A stretch of 22,023 nt of DNA from Heteroruminococcus sp964370005 (GTDB lineage: Bacteria; Bacillota; Clostridia; Oscillospirales; Ruminococcaceae). The translations under genes were made by a program, and so were the position numbers. Every line of letters starts with the position of its first letter. Positions within the stretch are counted from its first letter, which is position 1. Location: NCBI GenBank assembly GCA_964370005.1, contig CAYJGR010000039.1, forward strand, positions 1 through 22,023, given 5' to 3'. The notes beneath the pieces were generated by a model. It saw only the letters and a program-made list of their open reading frames with translations. It ran no database searches and was not told where the DNA came from. Shown here in pieces: positions 1 through 5,647 of this stretch.

Positions 1-1425
1 CTCATGAGCTACGGTACAGGCGCTATTATGGCTGTGCCGGGGCACGACACCCGTGACTGGGAATTTGCCAAGAAGTTTGACCTGCCTATAATCGAGGTGG
101 TTAAGGGTGGAAATGTGGCCGAGGAGGCCTTTACCGACTGCGAAACCGGCGAGATGGTCAATTCGGGTATACTCGATGGCCTATCGGTCGAGGAGGCTAT
201 AAAGAAGATAACCGAGTTCTTGACCGAAAAGAGCAGGGGACATGCCAAAGTAAACTATAAACTGCGTGACTGGGTATTTTCTCGTCAACGCTATTGGGGC
301 GAGCCCATACCCCTTGTAAACTGTGATAAGTGCGGACACGTGGCCATACCCGAGAGTGAACTGCCCCTGCGCCTGCCCGAGGTTGAGAGCTACGAGCCCA
401 CAGAGGACGGACAATCCCCCCTTGCAAAGCTTGATGACTGGGTGAACACCACCTGCCCGCAGTGCGGCGGTGAGGCCAAGCGTGAGACCGACACCATGCC
501 ACAGTGGGCGGGGTCGTCTTGGTACTTCCTGCGCTACTGCGATCCTGACAATGTATCTGCATTGGCGGCCAAGGAAGCACTTGATTATTGGATGCCGGTG
601 GACTGGTACAACGGCGGTATGGAGCATACTACCTTGCATCTTCTCTACTCTCGCTTTTGGCACAAGTTTTTGTATGATATCGGTGTGGTATCCACCCCTG
701 AGCCCTATGCCAAGCGCACCAGCCACGGCATGATACTGGGCGAAAACGGCGAAAAAATGAGCAAATCCCGAGGCAATGTGGTAAACCCTGATGACATTGT
801 GAGCGAATTCGGCGCCGACACTCTGCGCCTATACGAGATGTTCATAGGCGATTTTGAAAAGAGTGCCCCCTGGAGTTCAACTTCGATAAAGGGATGCAAG
901 CGCTTTTTGGATAGGGTATATGCCCTACAGGACATACTAACCGAGGGTGATGGTTATAGCAGCAAGCTTGAGGGTGTTATGCACAAGCTTATCAAGAAGG
1001 TTGGCGAGGATATAGAGAACCTCAAGTTCAACACAGCTATAGCCGCCATGATGGCAGCCCTGAATGACATCAGCGATGCGGGAGCGATTACAAAGGGCGA
1101 GTACCGTACACTGCTAATACTGCTCAATCCATTTGCACCACATATGGCTGAGGAAGCTTTTGAGATGTGTGGATTTGGCAGTGGTATAACCGACGAGAGT
1201 TGGCCTGAGTATGACGAGAGCAAGTGTCGTGATGCAGTGGTTGAGATTGCGGTACAAATCAGTGGTAAAATCAAGGCACGAATAGATGTGGACGCCACCG
1301 CCACCAAGGAGCAAGTGATGGCACAAGCCATGAAAGAGACGGCTGTGGCACAGGCTTTAGAGGGCAAGAATGTGGTAAAAGAGATATATGTACCCGGAAA
1401 ACTGCTTAATATAGTGGCCAAGTGA
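1..1425 (+). CDS. leuS: Leucine--tRNA ligase, C-terminal part (5' truncated by window)
   Basis: Class I aminoacyl-tRNA synthetase that charges tRNA(Leu) in the cytoplasm. The reading frame is open from base 1, so the visible 474 codons are the C-terminal part of a protein usually a little over 800 residues long. It begins at the end of the CP1 editing domain (GTGAIMAVPGHDTRDWEF, close to the usual GTGA.MAVPAHDERD block). A zinc-ribbon insertion follows (CDKC at about nt 325, CPQC at about nt 460), then the WAGSSWYFLRY block. The KMSKS signature is exact at nt 754-768. The helical anticodon-binding domain (NPFAPHMAEE) and the small C-terminal tRNA-binding domain, ending in an EIYVPGKLLNIV-type tail, complete it. 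No terminator is obvious before the rpsU promoter. Identification is secure; only the true start is missing. Confidence 0.97.
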   Translation, partial: LMSYGTGAIMAVPGHDTRDWEFAKKFDLPIIEVVKGGNVAEEAFTDCETGEMVNSGILDGLSVEEAIKKITEFLTEKSRGHAKVNYKLRDWVFSRQRYWGEPIPLVNCDKCGHVAIPESELPLRLPEVESYEPTEDGQSPLAKLDDWVNTTCPQCGGEAKRETDTMPQWAGSSWYFLRYCDPDNVSALAAKEALDYWMPVDWYNGGMEHTTLHLLYSRFWHKFLYDIGVVSTPEPYAKRTSHGMILGENGEKMSKSRGNVVNPDDIVSEFGADTLRLYEMFIGDFEKSAPWSSTSIKGCKRFLDRVYALQDILTEGDGYSSKLEGVMHKLIKKVGEDIENLKFNTAIAAMMAALNDISDAGAITKGEYRTLLILLNPFAPHMAEEAFEMCGFGSGITDESWPEYDESKCRDAVVEIAVQISGKIKARIDVDATATKEQVMAQAMKETAVAQALEGKNVVKEIYVPGKLLNIVAK

Positions 1426-1456
1426 GAAAATATTGTGTAAAATGGGATTTTTTCTC

Positions 1457-1486
1457 TTGACTTAACCGCCCATGTTGTAGTATAAT
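1457..1486 (+). promoter_or_regulatory. Sigma-A-type promoter for rpsU
   Basis: TTGACT (1457-1462) and TATAAT (1481-1486) are separated by 18 bp, and transcription would start near 1493. This leaves a leader of about 60 nt before the rpsU ribosome binding site. It is the only strong promoter in the leuS-rpsU gap, which fits separate expression of a ribosomal protein. Confidence 0.75.
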
Positions 1487-1551
1487 ACCGAAAGATACCC
1501 ACTTAGTTGTGTATCTAACTCCTGCCCGAGGCGTGAGGAGGGAAACAGTAA

Positions 1552-1728
1552 ATGGCAGAAATTCGCGTAAAAGATAATGAGTCTTTAGATAGTGCTCTCA
1601 GACGTTTTAAGCGTCAGTGTGCCCGCTCCGGCGTTTTGGCAGAGGTTCGCAAGAGAGAGCACTACGAGAAGCCTTCGGTAAAGCGCAAGAAGAAGTCTGA
1701 GGCTGCTCGTAAGCGCAAGTTCAAATAA
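1552..1728 (+). CDS. rpsU: 30S ribosomal protein S21
   Basis: Small basic protein of the 30S subunit platform, near the anti-Shine-Dalgarno end of 16S rRNA. The 58-residue product starts MAEIRVKDNESLDSALRRFK, the classic S21 N terminus, and has the CARSGVLAEVRKREHYEKPS core followed by a Lys/Arg-rich tail. The length is normal for Bacillota. The start is set by GAGGAGGG at about 1535-1542, nine nt before the ATG. A promoter lies upstream and an intrinsic terminator follows 20 nt after the stop, so it looks largely monocistronic, although read-through into yqeG is possible. The gene is short and easily missed by ORF length cut-offs. Confidence 0.97.
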   Translation: MAEIRVKDNESLDSALRRFKRQCARSGVLAEVRKREHYEKPSVKRKKKSEAARKRKFK

Positions 1729-1747
1729 TTTATGCGTACAGCTGACT

Positions 1748-1779
1748 AAAAGCGGGCATTTTGCCCGCTTTTATGTTTT
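1748..1779 (+). terminator. Intrinsic terminator after rpsU
   Basis: AAAAGCGGGCA (1748-1758) pairs perfectly with TGCCCGCTTTT (1762-1772) around a 3-nt loop, giving an 11-bp stem. The T-rich tail runs on to about 1779. It lies just after the rpsU stop. As no clear promoter is seen before yqeG, partial read-through may feed the next operon. Confidence 0.85.
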
Positions 1780-1801
1780 ATACAAAACCATGAGGTGCCC
1801 C

Positions 1802-2287
1802 ATGTTAAAACCTACAATTATATGTGATAAACTCTACGATTTAAGCCCCCAGCAACTGGCTGAGATGGGCATAAAGGCCATTGCACTGGATGTTGATAAT
1901 ACCTTGACCCATCATAACAGTCACGATGTACCCGAGCAGGTAGAGCGATTTTTAGAGGAGTTAAAACAGCATGGATTTTTGCTGTTTATAATCTCCAACA
2001 ACTCATATAAGAGGGTGAAACCCTTCGCCGATAACCTCGGTATTGAGTTTGTCGCCGCCGCCGCAAAGCCCCTCACAGGGGGTCTGCGCCGTTGTTGCAA
2101 ACGATTTTCTCTAAAAAAGAGTGATATTATTTTGGTTGGGGATCAACTTTTTACCGATATATGGGCGGCGGGGCGGTTTGGTTGCTCCAGTGCCCTTGTG
2201 ATGCCATTGGAGCCCGAGCGCAGTGCATTTATGAGACTTAAAAGACGCATAGAGGCAAGATTTTTGAGGAAAATGGGGGTAAAGTAG
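1802..2287 (+). CDS. yqeG: YqeG-family HAD phosphatase (HAD-IIIA)
   Basis: Haloacid-dehalogenase-superfamily protein of the YqeG type, found next to translation and ribosome genes in many Bacillota; its physiological substrate is not firmly known. With the ATG at 1802 the protein has 161 residues. It shows the HAD motifs in order: D30-V-D32-N-T-L (nucleophile and acid/base), IISNNS around residue 63-68 (motif II), K89 (motif III), and GDQLFTD 113-119 (motif IV). There is no large cap domain, as expected for the subfamily. An upstream in-frame ATG at 1790 exists, but GAGGTG at 1792-1797 is correctly spaced only for the ATG at 1802. The stop TAG overlaps the GTG start of the next gene by one base, showing translational coupling. 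Confidence 0.9.
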   Translation: MLKPTIICDKLYDLSPQQLAEMGIKAIALDVDNTLTHHNSHDVPEQVERFLEELKQHGFLLFIISNNSYKRVKPFADNLGIEFVAAAAKPLTGGLRRCCKRFSLKKSDIILVGDQLFTDIWAAGRFGCSSALVMPLEPERSAFMRLKRRIEARFLRKMGVK

Positions 2288-3153
2288 TGAATAATATAAT
2301 AAGATTTGGCCCCGCAGGCAACAGTGACAGCTTTGCCGCACAGGGGTATAAACACTCACTGCAGGTGCCAAAATATCTGCATGACATGGGGCTAAATGCC
2401 TTTGAATATCAATGTGGACGTGGGGTTAATATATCGCAGGACAAGGCCTGTGCGCTCGGTGAGGAGGCCACCAAGTACGGCATCGCTGTCAGTCTGCACG
2501 CACCCTATTATATCTCTATGTCCTCCACCGAGCCCGAAAAGCGAGACAACAGTATAAATTATATATTACAGTCGGCAAAAGCGGTGGACTGGATGGGTGG
2601 TGACCGTATCGTGGTGCACTCGGGTTCTTGCGGCAAAATAAGCCGTGAGGAGGCGTTGACCCTTGCCCTTGACACCATGAAAAAAGCGGTGGAGAGATTG
2701 GATGCCGAGGGTCTGTCACATATACACATCTGCCCCGAGGTCATGGGCAAGATAAACCAACTCGGCACCCCCGAGGAGGTGGTGGCCTTGTGTGAGGTGG
2801 ATGAAAGAATAATACCCTGCATAGATTTCGGCCATCAAAATGCCCGCACAGGCGGTACACTTAAAACTCGTGCCGACTATGCCGCCCTTCTTGACAGCAT
2901 GACCGAAAAACTCGGCACAGAGCGCATGAAGAATTTTCATGCCCACTTTTCCAAGATAGAGTACACCCAAAAGGGCGGTGAAAAACGGCATCTCACATTT
3001 GAAGATGAACTGTTTGGTCCCGACTTTGCCCCATTGGCCGAGGAGATTGTCGGGAGGGGTGCGACACCTGTGATAATTTGCGAGTCGGCAGGTACTCAAG
3101 CCGAGGATGCCGCCGCAATGTTTGGTATGTATAAATCATGCGGGGAGGTTTAG
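2287..3153 (+). CDS. Endonuclease IV-like TIM-barrel protein (AP endonuclease 2 superfamily)
   Basis: A 288-residue protein of the xylose isomerase-like TIM-barrel superfamily, most like endonuclease IV (Nfo), which cuts DNA at abasic sites using three zinc ions. Candidate metal ligands lie at H71 (SLHAPYY), H111 (VVHSG), E151 (CPEVMG), D180 and H183 (CIDFGH), H218 or H220 (FHAHFS) and E266 (ICESAG), matching the Nfo order. The usual Asp-x-His pair after the H216-equivalent strand is not clearly kept; the stretch reads IEYTQKGGEKRHLTFEDE, with H235 the only His. The start is GTG, overlapping the stop of yqeG, and the stop is followed after 1 nt by the next start. DNA repair is the best guess, but another TIM-barrel phosphodiesterase or isomerase role is possible. 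Confidence 0.8.
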   Translation: MNNIIRFGPAGNSDSFAAQGYKHSLQVPKYLHDMGLNAFEYQCGRGVNISQDKACALGEEATKYGIAVSLHAPYYISMSSTEPEKRDNSINYILQSAKAVDWMGGDRIVVHSGSCGKISREEALTLALDTMKKAVERLDAEGLSHIHICPEVMGKINQLGTPEEVVALCEVDERIIPCIDFGHQNARTGGTLKTRADYAALLDSMTEKLGTERMKNFHAHFSKIEYTQKGGEKRHLTFEDELFGPDFAPLAEEIVGRGATPVIICESAGTQAEDAAAMFGMYKSCGEV

Positions 3154-3154
3154 C

Positions 3155-4225
3155 GTGGAAAAGCGAATAAAAACGCTTGTGGAGTCCCTACCCAACGATA
3201 TGCAGGGCGCTCTTATAACAGATAGACTTTCAAGACGATACTACACCGATTTCCCTTCCTCGGCGGGGACACTTGTGGTCGGGCGAGAGGGGTCGGTATT
3301 TTTTACCGATTTTCGTTATATAGAGGCGGCAAAGCGTCAGATATCCGGCTGTGAGATTGTAATGACCGAAGACCTACAAAAACAATTGCCCGAGGTGCTA
3401 AAAAAGCTATCTATAAAAAATATCATGCTTGAAAGTGAGCATGTAACCCTGTCACAGCGCAACAAATGGGGTGAGATGCTACAAGACTGCACCCTGTGTG
3501 ATGACAATCGCCTGTCCGAGCTTATCTCACAGCAAAGAAGTATAAAGTCGCCCGGTGAGATAGAACTTATAAGGAAAGCACAGCAGATATCCGAGAGGGC
3601 GCTTACAGAACTTATAGAGAGCGATATAGCGGGCAAGAGTGAGCGAGGAATAGCTCTGGAACTCGAGTTTTTAACACGCAGGCTAGGTTCTGCGGGGGCA
3701 TCATTTGATTTTATAGCGGTGGCGGGGCGTAATGGTTCCTCGCCTCACGGTGTGCCGAGTGAGCACATAGTGGGGGAGGGAGAACTGCTTACCCTTGATT
3801 TTGGGTCGATTGTTGACGGCTACCACGGCGACATGACCCGTACATTTGCCATAGGCCGACCCGATGAGCTGTCCCGCGAGATATATGAGGTGGTGCTCGA
3901 GGCACAGCTGGCGGCGCTCTCGGTTATACGTGAGGGGGTACCATGTGCCGAGGTGGACAAAGCCGCCCGTGATGTGATACAAAAGGCGGGGTATGGGGAA
4001 AACTTCGGTCACGGCACAGGCCATAGTATCGGTCTTGCGGTGCATGAAAGTCCCGCATTTTCCGAAAAATCCGAGGCTATATGCAAAGCCGGAATGGTGC
4101 TATCTGTAGAACCCGGGATATATTTGCCCGACAAAACAGGTTGTCGCATAGAAGATTTAGTGGTCATAACAAAGGATGGATATGAAAATCTCAACACATT
4201 TTCCAAAGAGTTAAGAATGTTATGA
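3155..4225 (+). CDS. M24-family Xaa-Pro aminopeptidase/dipeptidase
   Basis: Cytoplasmic metallopeptidase that removes N-terminal residues from Xaa-Pro peptides (M24B, pita-bread fold). An N-terminal creatinase-like domain (about residues 1-125) precedes the catalytic domain. All five dinuclear metal ligands are visible: D215 (LTLDFG), D226 (HGDMTRTF), H286 (GHGTGHSIG), E319 (SVEPGIYL) and E333 (CRIEDLV). The frame is open upstream to an ATG at 3107, but that would overlap the previous gene by 47 nt. GTG at 3155 is preferred because GGGGAGG (3142-3148) lies 6 nt before it, giving 356 residues, normal for the family. It is probably cotranscribed with the two genes before it. Whether it acts on peptides or on dipeptides only cannot be told from sequence. 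Confidence 0.92.
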   Translation: MEKRIKTLVESLPNDMQGALITDRLSRRYYTDFPSSAGTLVVGREGSVFFTDFRYIEAAKRQISGCEIVMTEDLQKQLPEVLKKLSIKNIMLESEHVTLSQRNKWGEMLQDCTLCDDNRLSELISQQRSIKSPGEIELIRKAQQISERALTELIESDIAGKSERGIALELEFLTRRLGSAGASFDFIAVAGRNGSSPHGVPSEHIVGEGELLTLDFGSIVDGYHGDMTRTFAIGRPDELSREIYEVVLEAQLAALSVIREGVPCAEVDKAARDVIQKAGYGENFGHGTGHSIGLAVHESPAFSEKSEAICKAGMVLSVEPGIYLPDKTGCRIEDLVVITKDGYENLNTFSKELRML

Positions 4226-4245
4226 TGTAAAAAATGCAAAACCCC

Positions 4246-4274
4246 TTGCAAAAATGCCGATTATAGGCTAAAAT
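4246..4274 (+). promoter_or_regulatory. Promoter for efp
   Basis: TTGCAA (4246-4251) and TAAAAT (4269-4274) are 17 bp apart, ending 47 nt before the efp ATG. No terminator is visible between the M24 peptidase stop and this promoter, so efp may also receive read-through. Confidence 0.6.
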
Positions 4275-4321
4275 ACTTTAGGAAGAGACAAAACCATAAG
4301 CAATATTGGAGGAGCACTTTT

Positions 4322-4879
4322 ATGATTTCTGCCGGTGAATTTCGCAATGGCGTCACATTTGATATGGACGGCAATGTATTTCAAATCATTGAATTTCAGC
4401 ATGTAAAACCCGGAAAGGGTGCGGCATTTGTGCGCACTAAAATCCGCAATGTCATCACAGGGGCAGTGGTTGAGCGCACTTTCAACCCTACCGAGAAATT
4501 TCCCTCTGCTTTCATAGAGAGAAAGGACATGCAATATCTCTACGCCGATGGTGATCTGTACTACTTCATGGACAATGAGACCTATGAGAACATACCCATC
4601 AATGCCGACAAACTCAGCGACAACTTCAAGTTTGTCAAGGAGAACACCGATGTGAAGGTGCTGTCCTACAAGGGGTCTGTATTTGGCGTGGAGCCCCCCA
4701 CATTTATGGAGCTTGTGATAACCCAGACCGAACCCGGTGTCAAGGGCGATACCGCCACAAACGTGACCAAGCCCGCCACACTCGAGACCGGCGCCGAAAT
4801 CAGAGTGCCTTTGTTCATCAACGAGGGTGATGCTATTCGTGTTGACACCAGAACCGGTGAATACATGGAGCGCGCATAA
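4322..4879 (+). CDS. efp: Elongation factor P
   Basis: EF-P binds between the P and E sites of ribosomes stalled at polyproline stretches and promotes peptide-bond formation. The 185-residue product has the normal three beta-barrel length. The N-terminal KOW-like domain holds the tip loop VKPGKGAAFVRTKI with Lys32 at the site that is modified in many bacteria. The C-terminal OB domain ends in the family-typical DTRTGEYMERA. GGAGGAG at 4308-4314 precedes the ATG by 7 nt. It sits between a proline peptidase gene and a CD1247-type gene, a neighbourhood common in Clostridia. No gene for the E. coli-type EpmA/EpmB modification is in the window. Confidence 0.97.
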   Translation: MISAGEFRNGVTFDMDGNVFQIIEFQHVKPGKGAAFVRTKIRNVITGAVVERTFNPTEKFPSAFIERKDMQYLYADGDLYYFMDNETYENIPINADKLSDNFKFVKENTDVKVLSYKGSVFGVEPPTFMELVITQTEPGVKGDTATNVTKPATLETGAEIRVPLFINEGDAIRVDTRTGEYMERA

Positions 4880-4882
4880 GAT

Positions 4883-4910
4883 TTGATTTTATGATATAAA
4901 AAACTATTAT
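4883..4910 (+). promoter_or_regulatory. Possible promoter for the CD1247-type gene
   Basis: TTGATT (4883-4888) and TATTAT (4905-4910) are 16 bp apart, 22 bases before the ATG of the next gene. The leader would be very short and the -10 box is imperfect. Simple cotranscription from efp is equally likely. Confidence 0.35.
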
Positions 4911-4932
4911 AGGTAAAAAGGGAGGCATTATT

Positions 4933-5352
4933 ATGACCATCATTGAAAAAGTTGCATATCTAAAAGGACTGGCTGACGGTCTGAAAATCAACGACGATAA
5001 ACCCGAGGGCAGATTGCTACTGGCCATTGTCGATGTATTGGACGATATGGCGCTGACAGTGGATGATTTGGACAACGGCCTTGGCGAAGTTTACGAGATT
5101 GTGGACGAGCTTGACCAAGATCTGGGCGCTGTCGAAGGCGATTTTTACGGCTTTGATGACGAGGATGAAGATTATTACTCAGATGATGACGAAATCTATG
5201 AAGTAGAATGCCCTTCCTGCGACGAAGTGATCTGCCTAGATGCAGAAATGCTCGAAAAGGGCGATATGGAGTGCCCCTCTTGTGGCGAACTTTTGGAGTT
5301 TGACATCGAGGAGTGCGACTGCGGCGAAAACTGCACTTGCAAAGAGGAATAA
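4933..5352 (+). CDS. CD1247-type acidic protein with C-terminal zinc ribbon (function unknown)
   Basis: A 139-residue protein resembling the family named for C. difficile CD1247, found beside efp in many Clostridia; no function is established. The N-terminal 1-65 region is predicted helical (EKVAYLKGLADGLKI, then DVLDDMALTVDDLDNGLGEVYEIVDELDQDL). It is followed by a very acidic linker (about 70-90, rich in D/E/Y). The C-terminal part has CPSC at 93-96 and CPSC at 114-117, a probable zinc ribbon, and then a second cluster C128, C130, C134, C136. The start is supported by GGGAGG 8 nt upstream. Zinc-ribbon plus acidic helical design suggests a transcription- or RNA-associated adaptor, but that is only inference. 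Confidence 0.8.
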   Translation: MTIIEKVAYLKGLADGLKINDDKPEGRLLLAIVDVLDDMALTVDDLDNGLGEVYEIVDELDQDLGAVEGDFYGFDDEDEDYYSDDDEIYEVECPSCDEVICLDAEMLEKGDMECPSCGELLEFDIEECDCGENCTCKEE

Positions 5353-5381
5353 GATTAAGGGCAATTAGGAATGAGGAATTA

Positions 5382-5414
5382 AGGGCAAGGGCATCCGTGT
5401 GGTGTCCTTGCCCT
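5382..5414 (+). terminator. Possible terminator hairpin after the CD1247-type gene
   Basis: AGGGCAAGG (5382-5390) pairs with CCTTGCCCT (5406-5414), a 9-bp stem with a 15-nt loop, followed by a pyrimidine-rich TCTTATA. It lies about 30 nt after the stop codon. It is part of the MITE-like element, so it may serve as the terminator for the upstream operon by chance. The T-run is weak. Confidence 0.4.
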
Positions 5415-5431
5415 CTTATATCCTCTAACCC

Positions 5432-5459
5432 GTAGGGAGCGACGCCCTCGTCGCTCCGC
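5432..5459 (+). repeat. 28-bp palindromic interspersed repeat, copy 1
   Basis: This 28-bp stretch is identical to 20721-20748. It contains GGAGCGACG and CGTCGCTCC, a perfect 9-bp stem with a CCCT loop. It lies in the middle of the MITE-like element. Two exact copies 15 kb apart in unrelated contexts indicate a dispersed repeat family. Confidence 0.8.
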
Positions 5460-5571
5460 CGTGGGATTTATATTAAACATTAAGGTCAAGGGCATCCATG
5501 TGGGTTGCCCTTTGCCATTGTCCTTAATTAGTAATCCCTAACGCCTAATTGCCCCTACGTGGGCATAATAT

Positions 5572-5639
5572 CCCCACCCGCCGAATAAACATTGAGCAAA
5601 AGGGGACGGGCGGTGTCTGTCCCGATTTTGCGGGTGGGG
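5572..5639 (+). repeat. Nested inverted repeats in the ATPase gene leader
   Basis: CCCCACCCGC (5572-5581) is perfectly complementary to GCGGGTGGGG (5630-5639). Inside the 48-nt loop, GGGAC (5603-5607) can pair with GTCCC (5619-5623). The right arm overlaps the G-rich ribosome binding site (5636-5641) of the P-type ATPase gene. It may be another dispersed repeat or a translation-control hairpin. Confidence 0.5.
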
Positions 5640-5647
5640 GGAAGCAT

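Larger units (their letters stand above)
5358..5555 (+). mobile_element. MITE-like non-autonomous element with terminal inverted repeats
   Basis: The segment is bounded by GGGCAATTAGG (5359-5369) and its perfect inverse CCTAATTGCCC (5544-5554). A second inner pair, AATTAAGG (5377-5384) and CCTTAATT (5522-5529), continues the dyad. TA dinucleotides flank both ends (5356-5357 and 5556-5557) and could be a target duplication. Inside are a 16-bp near-identical direct repeat (AAGGGCATCCGTGTGG at 5387, AAGGGCATCCATGTGG at 5488) and a 28-bp hairpin repeat. No ORF or transposase is present. The element lies between the CD1247-type gene and the P-type ATPase gene. Other copies in the genome would be needed to prove mobility. 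Confidence 0.6.
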
